Below, in pieces: positions 14,491 through 23,191 of a stretch of DNA of 64,000 nt. The stretch is from Archangium gephyra (GTDB lineage Bacteria > Myxococcota > Myxococcia > Myxococcales > Myxococcaceae), in NCBI GenBank assembly GCA_003243425.1, contig QFQP01000026.1:1-64000 (forward strand). The letters run 5' to 3'. The notes beneath the pieces are model-generated. The model did no database searches, was not told the DNA's origin, and saw only the letters and a list, made by a program, of their open reading frames with translations. Made by a program: the position numbers and the translations under genes. Within the stretch, counting starts at the first letter, position 1. The number at the start of each line of letters is the position of its first letter.

Positions 14491-16465
14491 TGCGATCACT
14501 CTTCGGGCCCTTCTGCTTGAAGCGCCAGAGCTGGAGGTTCTTTTCGGTGTTCTTCATCGAATCGAGCAGCTTCTCGGCTTCCTGCTTGTCCAGGTCGACA
14601 CCGCCATCACCCATCGACGCGGGCTGCGGCTGCGGTGCGCCGGCATCTTGCGACTCTTCCAGACCGCCGTCGCTGCCAGCGTCTCCCTGATCCGACTGCT
14701 CGCCTTGTCCGCCGTCACCTTGCTGTTCCTTTTCGCCCTGGCCGGCGTCGCCCTGACCGCCATCACCTTGACCACCGTCGCCCTGGCCCTCACCACCGTC
14801 GGCGCCACCGTCTTGCGTGCCTCCGTCACCGTCGCCGCCGTCGGGCCGGCCGCCGTCATTGGTACCGGCATCGGCGCCGGCATCGGTCTTCATGCCCGCG
14901 TCGTTCGAGCCACCATCGGGCCTGCCGCCGTCGTGGCCTCCACCGTCAGGGGTTCCACCGTCTTCACCTTTCGATTGGTCGGGCGGCAGGTCGCGCAGCA
15001 TCACCTCGAGGTTGTGGCGCGCGAGCTCGTCGGTCGGGTCTTTGCGAAGCGCCGCGCGGTACTCGCGAACCGCGTCTTTCTTGTTGCCGGTGGCCGCGGC
15101 GACGTTGCCGAGATTGTAGTGAATCTTCGCGGCCAGCTCGCCTGAGCGATCGAGCTCGAGCGCGGCCGAGAACGCCGCCTTCGCGTCGTCGTTGCGGCCG
15201 AGTTTGTGGAGCGTCAGCCCGCGGTTGTACTGAACGCGCGCGTCGGTCGGCTTGTCCTTGAGCGCGCTGTCGTAGTGCGCGAGCGCTTCGTCGTAGCGGC
15301 CGGCCTCGTACGCGTCGGTGCCGGCTTCGACCTGGGGGTGATTCTTCTCGAGCAGCCCCGCGGCGTTCGCGTCGCCCGCGCCGAAGAGCGCGAGCAGCAC
15401 CACGGCGGCCGGTGCGGCCTTCTTCATGCGACGCCACGACGGAACGATGAGGAACCCGAGCGCGAGGAAGCACAGCCCGACGAAGAGGAACGGTTGGTAC
15501 GACTCGCCGTATTTCATGGTGACGCGGCTCTCGAGCTCGCTCTTCTGGAGCGTGTCGATGACCTTCACCACGTCGGCCATCGCCACGCCGCGCGGTTGGT
15601 AGAAGAACTCGCCACCGGTCGCCGAAGAGATGGCGATCAACCCCGCGCGGTCGAGCCGCGTGATGACGGTGTTGCCGCTCGCGTCTTTCTTGTAGCCGAC
15701 GACGTCGCCTGCCTTGTTGAAGATGGGGATCGTCTCGCCAGCGTCGCTCCCGATGCCGATGGCGAGCACCTTCGCGCCGAACTCCTTGAGGCCCTCGATG
15801 CCCTCCTCCACGTCGCCGGTGAGATCTTCCCCGTCCGACAGCAGCACCACGACGCGGTCCTTCGCGCCGCGATCTGCGTTCTCGAGCACCTGTCGCGAGA
15901 GCTCGAGCGCCGCGCCGATGTTCGAACCGCCTTGCGGCATCTGCTCCGGGTCGACGGCGCGCAGGAACAGCTTCGCGGCCGCGTAATCAGACGTGAGCGG
16001 GCACTGAATGAACGCGTCGCCCGCGAAGGCCACGATGCCCACGCGATCACCCTTGAGGGTGTCGAGCAGCGTCGTCAGCTCCAGCTTCGCGCGTTCGAGG
16101 CGCGAGGGCGTCACGTCGCGCGCGTACATCGACTTCGACGCGTCGATGGCCACCACCACGTCGATGCCCCGACGCTTGGCGACCTCGGCCTTCTCACCGC
16201 ACTGCGGCTGCGCGAGCGCCAACGCAAAGAAGATGAGCGCCATCGTGTAGCTGGAGCTCTGCAACGTCGGCAGCAGCAGCGACACGCCCGGCGCCAGCAT
16301 CGGAGCCAGCCGCTCGGGGATCGCCTTCTTCACGCGCGTGCCGCGCCGCAGCGACACGACGACCGCGATGAGCCCGAGCACGAGCGCCACGGCGATGCCC
16401 GCGAGGAACCACGGCTGCGCGAAGCCCGCCTTGTACCCCAGAAGCTGAAAGCGCCAGGGCGTCAT
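14474..16465 (-). CDS. BatB-BatC fusion: vWA domain plus TPR protein
   Basis: The 663-residue protein starts with two membrane helices, then a von Willebrand A domain with a complete MIDAS (D108-A-S110-K-S112) and a closing membrane helix near residue 320-335 (BatB part). A second signal-like helix and TPR repeats follow (AGTDAYEAGRYDEALAHYDSA, VQYNRGLTLHKLG, KIHYNLGNVAAATG), as in BatC. A tail of more than 100 residues is almost only Asp, Gly, Gln and Ala (repeats such as DGGQGDGG), then an ordered end. batB and batC are separate genes in Bacteroides, so this is a fusion. The ATG at 16465 overlaps the batA stop. Confidence 0.85.
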   Translation of the reverse strand: MTPWRFQLLGYKAGFAQPWFLAGIAVALVLGLIAVVVSLRRGTRVKKAIPERLAPMLAPGVSLLLPTLQSSSYTMALIFFALALAQPQCGEKAEVAKRRGIDVVVAIDASKSMYARDVTPSRLERAKLELTTLLDTLKGDRVGIVAFAGDAFIQCPLTSDYAAAKLFLRAVDPEQMPQGGSNIGAALELSRQVLENADRGAKDRVVVLLSDGEDLTGDVEEGIEGLKEFGAKVLAIGIGSDAGETIPIFNKAGDVVGYKKDASGNTVITRLDRAGLIAISSATGGEFFYQPRGVAMADVVKVIDTLQKSELESRVTMKYGESYQPFLFVGLCFLALGFLIVPSWRRMKKAAPAAVVLLALFGAGDANAAGLLEKNHPQVEAGTDAYEAGRYDEALAHYDSALKDKPTDARVQYNRGLTLHKLGRNDDAKAAFSAALELDRSGELAAKIHYNLGNVAAATGNKKDAVREYRAALRKDPTDELARHNLEVMLRDLPPDQSKGEDGGTPDGGGHDGGRPDGGSNDAGMKTDAGADAGTNDGGRPDGGDGDGGTQDGGADGGEGQGDGGQGDGGQGDAGQGEKEQQGDGGQGEQSDQGDAGSDGGLEESQDAGAPQPQPASMGDGGVDLDKQEAEKLLDSMKNTEKNLQLWRFKQKGPKSDRNGKDW

Positions 16466-17472
16466 GGGAACACCCTCAGCAGCGTCGACTTGAGGAAGAA
16501 CTCGAGCACCAGGCACAGCGCCGCCGCGAGCAGGAACACGTGGAAGTGCTCGCGGTACGTGGCCATCGCGCCGCCCTCCATCAACTTGCTGCGCTCGAGC
16601 GAGTCGAGCACCTTCTGCAGGTTGGCCTTCAGCTCTTCACGGTCGGTGGCGCGGTAGAACTCGCCGCCGGTCATCGCCGCCATCTTCTGGAGCAGCTCGG
16701 GGTTGATGGGGATCTCGACCTCGCGCCACGCGGTCTGGCCGAAGATGTCGGTGCCCGACGGGAAGGGCACCTTGCCGCCCTTGCCCACGAGGATCGTGTA
16801 CACGGGAATGCCCAGCGACTTGCCGGCCTCTGCCGCGTCGAGCGGCGAGACGCGACCGGCGTTGTTGTCGCCGTCGGTGATGAGCACCACCACGCGGCTC
16901 TTGGCGTCGGAGTCGCGCAGGCGGTTGAGCGCGGTCGCCACGGCATCACCGATCGCCGTGCCGTCTTCGAGAACGCGCGTGCGCAGCTGCTTGATGACCT
17001 CCTTGAGCACGCCGTAGTCGAGCGTGAGCGGGGCCTGCGTGTGCGCCGCGCCCGAGAACACCACGAGGCCGATGCGATCGTTGCTGCGGCTGGCGAGGAA
17101 CTCGGTGAGCACCTCCTTGGCCACGTGCAGGCGGTTGTTGGGCCGGAAGTCTGCGGCTTCCATCGACGTCGAGAGGTCGAGGGCGATCATGATGTCGATG
17201 CCTTCGACCGAGAGATCCTTCACGCGGCTGTCGCGCTCTTGAGGCCTCGCCAGGGCGACGACCGCCAGACAGAACGCAGCCACGCGCAGCACCGGCAACA
17301 TCCACAGGAAGTACGGACGCAGGCCGCGGCCCTGCTTGATGAGCTGACTTGCCGCCGAGAAACGAAGCACCGCGCGACGACGACGCTCGACCCACGCCCA
17401 CACGAGGAAGATCGGCGCGCCGACGAGCAGCCAGAGGAACTGCGGGCTGTGAAAACCGAAAGACTCGATCAC
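16462..17472 (-). CDS. batA: BatA-like von Willebrand factor A membrane protein
   Basis: The 336-residue inner-membrane protein has two N-terminal helices (residues 10-27 and 57-75), a von Willebrand A domain with MIDAS residues D99-L-S101-T-S103 and the later T and D (DGTAIGDAVA, LITDGDNN), and a C-terminal helix (HVFLLAAALCLVLEFF). This topology is that of BatA/YwbC-like proteins. It should interact with BatB and BatD in the periplasm. The ATG overlaps the preceding stop by four bases. Confidence 0.9.
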   Translation of the reverse strand: MIESFGFHSPQFLWLLVGAPIFLVWAWVERRRRAVLRFSAASQLIKQGRGLRPYFLWMLPVLRVAAFCLAVVALARPQERDSRVKDLSVEGIDIMIALDLSTSMEAADFRPNNRLHVAKEVLTEFLASRSNDRIGLVVFSGAAHTQAPLTLDYGVLKEVIKQLRTRVLEDGTAIGDAVATALNRLRDSDAKSRVVVLITDGDNNAGRVSPLDAAEAGKSLGIPVYTILVGKGGKVPFPSGTDIFGQTAWREVEIPINPELLQKMAAMTGGEFYRATDREELKANLQKVLDSLERSKLMEGGAMATYREHFHVFLLAAALCLVLEFFLKSTLLRVFP

Positions 17473-18416
17473 GGCTTCGGGGCGCCCTGCGTGGAGTGGA
17501 TGATGCGATACCCGAGCTCGAGGTGCTTCTTGCAGTCGTCGGGTGTCGGTTCGAGCTTCGCGTAACGGATGAAGTCGGACGCCTCGGCGAACTCGACGAC
17601 TTCGTTCATCGGCAGACCGGGCGTGACGCGTGAGCGCAGCGCGGCGAGCAGCTCGGGCGTGGTGCTCTCGAGCGCTTCGATGCCGTACAGCTCGCCCATG
17701 TAGCCGCGCACGATCTCCGAGAGCCGGAAGTAGTACTGCTTGAACTCGCCCTTCGCGGGCAGGTTGTCCTTCGCCAGCGCGTCGAGCGCCCTGGTGGCGC
17801 GCACGTGCAGCGCTTCCTTCGGCTTCTCGGGCTCCGCCACCACGGGCTTCGGGCGATTCAGGTAGCGCGTGATGGCGTACCCGAGCGCCGCCAGCAGCAG
17901 CGCAATGCCCAGCGCGTACAGCAACCGCCAGCTGCGAATGGGCAGCTCTTCGGGGTTGCGTACGTCGTACAGGTTCGCGCCTTTGGTCTGCGCGTCGGGC
18001 GGTAACGCGGTCACCACGTTCAACCTGGCGCGCGGCGCAGGAATCGTCGCCGTGCCCTGCGGCGAGAACACCTCGAGCTCCAGCTTCGGCGTGTCGAGGG
18101 TACCCATCTGAAACGCCGACAACTTCACCGCGATGGTGGTCGTCGAGCTCTGCGCGCCGTCGACGCGTTTGCGCTCCTGGCCGAGGTACTCGAAGTCACC
18201 GAGGTCGCCCGGCGTCTTCAATTCGAAACGCTGATCGGTCGGGTGGGTGATCGAGATCTCGAGCGTGGTCGGTTCACCCAACTTCACGGTGTCGGGCGTC
18301 AGGCGCGCGAGAAGTTGTTCCGGAGGCGCGAGGCCAGCATCGGCTTCCTCGGCGCCCACGGCTCCCGCGATCGAGATGCACATGGCCAGCAACAGTCGAG
18401 ACAAGGCGGGCGACAC
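17469..18416 (-). CDS. Bat-operon protein with signal peptide and one membrane helix
   Basis: The 315-residue product begins (GTG at 18416) with a signal peptide SPALSRLLLAMCISIAGAVGA, followed by a beta-rich periplasmic domain, a membrane helix around residues 165-185 (LLYALGIALLLAALGYAI) and a helical cytoplasmic domain with KGEFKQYYFRLSEIVRGYMG. The latter resembles the DUF4381-type protein found beside BatA in MoxR operons. The ATG-started longer frame runs across the divergent promoter region and is rejected. It is the first gene of the bat operon here; no moxR or DUF58 gene precedes it. Function unknown. Confidence 0.75.
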   Translation of the reverse strand: MSPALSRLLLAMCISIAGAVGAEEADAGLAPPEQLLARLTPDTVKLGEPTTLEISITHPTDQRFELKTPGDLGDFEYLGQERKRVDGAQSSTTTIAVKLSAFQMGTLDTPKLELEVFSPQGTATIPAPRARLNVVTALPPDAQTKGANLYDVRNPEELPIRSWRLLYALGIALLLAALGYAITRYLNRPKPVVAEPEKPKEALHVRATRALDALAKDNLPAKGEFKQYYFRLSEIVRGYMGELYGIEALESTTPELLAALRSRVTPGLPMNEVVEFAEASDFIRYAKLEPTPDDCKKHLELGYRIIHSTQGAPKP

Positions 18417-18471
18417 TTTCCCGAGAACACGCGACGACGCAAGGCTTGTTCCGTTAGGCTCCGCATTACCT
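18417..18471. promoter_or_regulatory. Divergent intergenic region, presumed promoters for the bat operon and the RHH gene
   Basis: Only 55 bp separate two divergent starts (GTG at 18416 minus, ATG at 18472 plus), so promoters for both transcription units must lie here or inside the opposite gene. No confident -35/-10 pair is visible. The call rests on gene layout alone. Confidence 0.35.
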
Positions 18472-19020
18472 ATGAGCCAATTCCCTGTGGACGTCGACGC
18501 AGAGGCCATCTTCGTGGACGGCACCTGGTACACCCGCGAAGACCTCTCTCGGCGCATCCGGGCGATGTTGGACGCGGGCGACTTCAACGTGGCGCGGCCG
18601 TCGATGGCGCTCCAGGACCTCACGCAGATGATGCAGGGCGTTCGCACCCTGGCGTTCCGTGCACCGCCCGAACTGGCGGAGGCGCTGACCGCGGTGGCGA
18701 CGCGGTTGCAGCAGTCGGTGGGCGCGGTGATCCGTGAAGCGGTCACCCAGTACATCACCGACGCGAACTCGGGGCCTCACGCGGTGCCGGCCCCGGCTGA
18801 AGAGCCCACCCTTCGTGCCCCGATTCCGCTCGATACGACGGCCAGCAGCGAGGCGTTGCCCAAGGTCATCGTCGAGCCGCAGGTGGCCGCCGCGCCGATC
18901 GCCGGTCCCGGTGCGCTGAAGGCGGCGGGCGTCGAGCCCATCGAGATGCAGCGCAAGCCAGCCGCTCCGCAGACCGATGCGGAACGCGAGCGCACCGAAC
19001 AGGGTTGGTTCAAGCAGTGA
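18472..19020 (+). CDS. Hypothetical protein with ribbon-helix-helix-like segment
   Basis: The 182-residue protein starts at the ATG at 18472 (MSQFPVDVD). Residues about 62-95 (RAPPELAEALTAVATRLQQS then VGAVIREAVTQYI) look like a ribbon-helix-helix DNA-binding motif: a short strand, a helix, a turn and a second helix. The C-terminal half is Pro/Ala-rich and probably disordered. It is divergent from the bat operon and 25 bp ahead of the DUF4105 gene. A role as regulator of the flanking genes is possible but inferred from position only. Confidence 0.55.
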   Translation: MSQFPVDVDAEAIFVDGTWYTREDLSRRIRAMLDAGDFNVARPSMALQDLTQMMQGVRTLAFRAPPELAEALTAVATRLQQSVGAVIREAVTQYITDANSGPHAVPAPAEEPTLRAPIPLDTTASSEALPKVIVEPQVAAAPIAGPGALKAAGVEPIEMQRKPAAPQTDAERERTEQGWFKQ

Positions 19021-19045
19021 CCGAAGTGGGCTACAGCCCGCGGTC

Positions 19046-20305
19046 GTGATTCACACCCTGTCGTTGTTGGTGGCGCTCTCGGGCGCCGCGAAAGCACCGC
19101 CGCCGCCGTGGTTGACGGGTCAGAGCAACCCGGCGGACCTCTCGATCACCCTCGTCACGTTCTCGCCCGGCGACACGCTCGTCGAGTGGTGGGGTCATTC
19201 GTCGTTCGTGGTGGCCGACACCCGCCTCAACCAGGTGCGGCTCTACAACTTCGGCATGTTCGGCCCGCGCGAGGGCGATGACACGACGGGTTTCATCAAG
19301 GACTTCATCAAGGGCCGGCTCATCTTCTGGGTCGACGAAGAGTCGCCGGGGTGGACCTTTCAGCTCTACAAGTCGCTCAACCGCGACGTGCGCATGCAGG
19401 AGCTCGACTTCGAGCCGCTCGAGGCCGAGCAGGTCGCCAAAGCGCTCGCCACGCACGTGCTGCCCGAGAACAAGTACTACCGGTACCACCACTACAACGA
19501 CAATTGCTCCACGCGGCCGCGCGACATGATCGACGCGGCGATCGGGGGCCAGCTCAAGGCCGCGACGTCGGGGCCGTCGAAGTACACGCTGCGAGAGCAG
19601 ACGCTGCGCTACGCGATGGTGAACCCGCCGTTCTCACTCATTCTCGATTTTCTGCAGGGCGATTTTCTGGATCACCCCATGACGCAGCAGGGTGACGCGT
19701 ATCTGCCCGACGAATTGGAGAAGCAGCTGGCGGCGTTGCAGGTGAAGCGCGCCGACGGCTCGGTGCGGCCGATGGTGAAGAAGTCGACCGTGTGGTTTCA
19801 GAGCACGCGTCCGAGGCCGCCGGAGTACCCGCCGAACTGGGTACCGTACGAGTTCCTCATCGGGCTGGCGTTCGCGGCGCTCGCGCACCTGCTCGGGCAC
19901 TGGGGCCGTGACGGCAAGAAGCTGCCGCGCGTGTTGCTCGGGCTCTACACGACGTTGCTCGGGCTCTTGCTGGGCATCTTCGGGCTCGCGCTGGGCTTCC
20001 TGATGACGTTCACCGATCACGACGTCACCTTCGGCAACGAGAACATCCTTCAAGCCAACCCGCTGTCGATCATGCTCGTGCCGTTCGGCGTGATGCTGAT
20101 GTGGGGCTCGAAGCGCGCCGCGAAGTTGAACCGCGTGTGGTGGACGGTTTTGGGAGCGCTCTCGCTGCTCGGCGTGCTGATCAAGGTGCTGCCGTTCGCT
20201 GATCAGGCGAACTGGAACATCCTCGCGTTGACGGTGCCGGTGAACGTCGGCTTCGCCGCGCTGTGGTGGCTGCAGGAACGACACGCCCAGCGAATCAGTA
20301 AGTAG
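19046..20305 (+). CDS. DUF4105-family membrane protein
   Basis: The 419-residue protein has a signal-like start (GTG at 19046, then IHTLSLLVALSGAAKA), a periplasmic DUF4105-type domain with WWGHSSFVV, LYNFGMF and HHYNDNCSTRPRDMID, and four to five C-terminal membrane helices from about residue 270. The H-x-N-D-N-C-S-T motif with its nearby histidines resembles the catalytic centre of a papain-like hydrolase, as found in this family and in the N-terminal part of lacto-N-biosidase chaperone-like proteins. Substrate unknown. Confidence 0.75.
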   Translation: MIHTLSLLVALSGAAKAPPPPWLTGQSNPADLSITLVTFSPGDTLVEWWGHSSFVVADTRLNQVRLYNFGMFGPREGDDTTGFIKDFIKGRLIFWVDEESPGWTFQLYKSLNRDVRMQELDFEPLEAEQVAKALATHVLPENKYYRYHHYNDNCSTRPRDMIDAAIGGQLKAATSGPSKYTLREQTLRYAMVNPPFSLILDFLQGDFLDHPMTQQGDAYLPDELEKQLAALQVKRADGSVRPMVKKSTVWFQSTRPRPPEYPPNWVPYEFLIGLAFAALAHLLGHWGRDGKKLPRVLLGLYTTLLGLLLGIFGLALGFLMTFTDHDVTFGNENILQANPLSIMLVPFGVMLMWGSKRAAKLNRVWWTVLGALSLLGVLIKVLPFADQANWNILALTVPVNVGFAALWWLQERHAQRISK

Positions 20306-20356
20306 AAATTACAGACCGCGCGAGAACGTCGTGCGGTGTTCATCTGACCATGTGGG

Positions 20357-22327
20357 ATGAACCGGACGTCACTCCTTATTCTCTGTGTGGTGGCTGGCTG
20401 CGCCGCTCCGGGGTCACGGAACCCGGAGCTCTCGTCGGCGCATGACGCGCTCTTCGATGAAGTCAGCGCTGAGTACGACCTGCCGCCGGAGCTGCTGCCC
20501 GCGATCTCGTATTCGCTGACGCGCTTTCAGATGGTCGACAGCTCGGAGGAGTTCGAGGGCAGGGTGCCCACGTTCGGTCTGATGGCGGTGACGCCGGACA
20601 TGTCGAGCGACGCACGTGTTCGTTCAGATCCGCGCGTGAACGTTCGTGCGGCGGCTGCGTGGCTGCGTGCGCGCGCTGACGTCGAGGGCATCGACCGTCG
20701 CGACGTCGATGCGTGGAAGGAGATCGTCGCTGACTACGCGCAGCTCGAGCACCCCGAAGCGCGGCTCGAGTTCTTCCGTGAGCTCCGCGTGCTGATGAGC
20801 GGAGAGACCAGGTTGCTCGGCGTGCTCCGCCAGGCCGCATCGCCCGACTACGACCAGGGCACGTGGCGCGCGTCGCCGAACTTCAATTCACGCAACGGGC
20901 GCACCCCGCAGTTCGTGATCATTCACACCTGCGAAGGTGGCTATTCCGGCTGCTGGAGTTGGCAGACCAACCCTTCGGCTGAAGTGTCGGCGCACTACAC
21001 GGTGAAGGAAGACGGCAGCGAAGTGACCCAGCTCGTTCGCGAGACGGATCGCGCCTGGCACGTCGCTGCGCAGTACCAGTGCGCGAACAACAACGGTCAG
21101 CGCTGTGACTTGAACGGCGTGAGCACCAACACCATCTCGGTGGGCATCGAGCACGGTGGCTACGCGTCGCAGGCGAGCTTCCCCGGGGGCCAGATCGACG
21201 CATCGGCGCGCCTGGCGTGCAGCATCACGCGGCGCTGGAACATCCCGCGAGACCGCAACCACATCCTCTCGCACGCGCAGCTGCAGCCGAACAACCGCAC
21301 CGATCCCGGGGCGAACTGGCCGTGGAACGCCTTCATTCAGAAGGTGAAGGACGCGTGTGGTGATGCACCTCCGTCGTGCGACCGCACCGCCGGTGACTTC
21401 ACGTTCTCGTGCGATGGCGTGCAGCCCGCGCAGACGTGCGTGCTGATGGACGAGCCCGGTGACCCGCACTCGTGGGGCGACAACTACTTCTGCAGCAAAC
21501 GTGATCTCGGGCTGCGTTGGTCGAACGCCGGGGCGATCGCCGGAATGGACTGTGTGAACGTTCACGAAGCGTCGGAGCCGGCGGCGAGCGCCTGGGCCGA
21601 CAACTTCCTGTGCGCGCCGAAGCAGTCGCCGTTCATCTTCAGCTACTCGAGCGCGGGTCCCATCGCTGGAAGGCAGTGTGTGCACCTGAACGAGACGCTC
21701 GATCTCGCGAACTCGTGGAACGACAACTTCATCTGCTTCGAAGCGCGTCACGAGTTCACGGAGGCGGGGTTCACGTTCAAGGCCGACGGTGCGCTGCCGG
21801 GTCAGCGCTGCGTGAACGTCGACGAGCCGAGCGACCCGGATACGTGGAACGACAATCACTTCTGCACTTCGCGCGACGACGTGCAGATGCAGTGGTCGTT
21901 CAGAGGGCCCATCGACGGGCTCGAGTGCGCGAACGTGACGGAGTCGGCCGAAGCGCAGGCGGCGAACTGGGCCGACAATTTCCTGTGCGTCACTCCGGAA
22001 TCACGCGTTCGATTCCAGTGGAGCTCCGCGGGGCCCATCGCCGGAATGTCGTGCGTACGTTGGTTCGATCACGCCGAGACTTCGGCGACGTGGCTCGACA
22101 ACTGGATGTGCATCGAAACGTTGCCTCCCTTGACCGAGCCGCACGTCGATGCGGGCGTCATCGGTCCCGAGGTCGACGCCGGCGTCACGATGCCACCGAG
22201 CGAAGAACCGCCACCTCCGGTCATGGAGTTCACCACCCTCGAAGGCGTGGTTGGTGGCTGTTCGGTCGGCGCGCCGGGCCTGCTCTTGGGCGCAGTGTTG
22301 TTCTTGCTGCGTCGCCGCAGACGCTGA
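20357..22327 (+). CDS. Secreted N-acetylmuramoyl-L-alanine amidase lipoprotein with MYXO-CTERM-like tail
   Basis: This 656-residue modular protein starts with a lipobox (VVAGC, Cys15). Residues about 30-150 resemble a soluble lytic transglycosylase fold (EYDLPPELLPAI, FGLMAVTP, RVNVRAAAAWLRA), but the usual catalytic Glu-Ser is replaced. Residues about 175-330 form an Amidase_2 domain with zinc-ligand candidates in VIIHTCEGG, ILSHAQLQ and TDPGANW. Then come six repeats of about 45 residues, each ending in W-x-D-N-x-x-C. The C-terminus has GGCSVGAPGLLLG, a hydrophobic run and five arginines, as in MYXO-CTERM sorting tails. It should cut peptidoglycan at the cell surface or in prey walls. Having both a lipobox and a C-terminal sorting tail is odd. 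Confidence 0.88.
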   Translation: MNRTSLLILCVVAGCAAPGSRNPELSSAHDALFDEVSAEYDLPPELLPAISYSLTRFQMVDSSEEFEGRVPTFGLMAVTPDMSSDARVRSDPRVNVRAAAAWLRARADVEGIDRRDVDAWKEIVADYAQLEHPEARLEFFRELRVLMSGETRLLGVLRQAASPDYDQGTWRASPNFNSRNGRTPQFVIIHTCEGGYSGCWSWQTNPSAEVSAHYTVKEDGSEVTQLVRETDRAWHVAAQYQCANNNGQRCDLNGVSTNTISVGIEHGGYASQASFPGGQIDASARLACSITRRWNIPRDRNHILSHAQLQPNNRTDPGANWPWNAFIQKVKDACGDAPPSCDRTAGDFTFSCDGVQPAQTCVLMDEPGDPHSWGDNYFCSKRDLGLRWSNAGAIAGMDCVNVHEASEPAASAWADNFLCAPKQSPFIFSYSSAGPIAGRQCVHLNETLDLANSWNDNFICFEARHEFTEAGFTFKADGALPGQRCVNVDEPSDPDTWNDNHFCTSRDDVQMQWSFRGPIDGLECANVTESAEAQAANWADNFLCVTPESRVRFQWSSAGPIAGMSCVRWFDHAETSATWLDNWMCIETLPPLTEPHVDAGVIGPEVDAGVTMPPSEEPPPPVMEFTTLEGVVGGCSVGAPGLLLGAVLFLLRRRRR

Positions 22328-22398
22328 GTCTCATGACGCAAGTCGACCGCTCGCACGACGTGAAACGCAGCGGTTCCGACGGGAAGTCGGTCGAGTTC

Positions 22399-22418
22399 CT
22401 CGCCGGCGCCACGGCGAG
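22399..22418. terminator. Candidate bidirectional terminator hairpin
   Basis: A perfect seven-base stem (ctcgccg/cggcgag) with a six-base loop lies between the convergent amidase and tetR genes and is followed on the plus strand by the T-rich tctgtcgttt. The position between convergent genes supports a shared terminator. The T-tract is weak. Confidence 0.4.
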
Positions 22419-22468
22419 TCTGTCGTTTCAGAACGCGACGTTCTCGCTCGACAGCTTGTACTCGGTCC

Positions 22469-23101
22469 TCACGGCTCTCTGAGCAGCGCGTCGACCCGGC
22501 CGCGCACCAGCGTGACGACTTCTTCGCGCACGCGGGCCGAACCTTCGCCATCGCGTTCACGCCACAGCTCCGAAGTGACGACGCCCATCACCGCGTCGCA
22601 CAGCACTTCGGCCATCAGCTGAACCCGCTCCGCCTCGAGCTTCGGGTGTTCGGCGACGAGCCGTTTGGTGAGCACGGCGGCGAAGCGATCGCGCTCCGAC
22701 ATCACCGGCTTCATCCAGCCGAGTCGCGCGATGGCCTGAATGATGGCGCGCGTGCGGTCTGGCTTCTCGAGGTACGTGCGCAACGTGGCGTCGATGATCG
22801 CCGGCAACGCCTGATCGAACGGCATCGACTGCGTGCCCAACACCTCTTTCTCGAGCGCGGCGAAGTTCGCGTCGGTCAACCGGGCCAGGAAGGCGCCCAG
22901 CAGCCCTTCCCGATTCGCGAAGTAGTCGTACAGCGAACCGATGCCGACGCCGGCTCTCTGCGCGATGCCCTGCAGCGAGACCTTGTTGGGGTCACCGGTG
23001 CGTTCGAGCAGTTGGTCGGCAGCCTCGATGATCGCGTTCACCACCGAGCGCGAGCGCGACTGTTGAGGCTTCTTTCTCAGGAACTCAGACTCATCAGGCA
23101 T
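22469..23101 (-). CDS. TetR/AcrR family transcriptional regulator
   Basis: The 210-residue protein has an N-terminal helix-turn-helix (IIEAADQLLERTG, VSLQGIAQRAGVGIGSLYDYFANREGLLGAFL) typical of TetR repressors, followed by a helical ligand-binding domain. The Y-D-Y-F-x-N-R-E motif is conserved. The ATG at 23101 (MPDESEFL) is favoured over an in-frame start at 23122. It lies 90 bp downstream of sodB on the same strand. Its target and ligand are unknown; self-regulation is usual for the family. Confidence 0.88.
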   Translation of the reverse strand: MPDESEFLRKKPQQSRSRSVVNAIIEAADQLLERTGDPNKVSLQGIAQRAGVGIGSLYDYFANREGLLGAFLARLTDANFAALEKEVLGTQSMPFDQALPAIIDATLRTYLEKPDRTRAIIQAIARLGWMKPVMSERDRFAAVLTKRLVAEHPKLEAERVQLMAEVLCDAVMGVVTSELWRERDGEGSARVREEVVTLVRGRVDALLREP

Positions 23102-23191
23102 GCGGCCCCGATGGTCGCACAACCTCCAGACACGACGAAGCCCTCAAAGCCGCGCGGACTCCGAGGGCTCGGCGGTAACGGCGTCGTCGCG

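Noticed and set aside
22333..22482. 49-codon plus-strand ORF between the amidase and tetR genes
   Set aside because: No ribosome site, overlaps the tetR end and contains the likely terminator hairpin.
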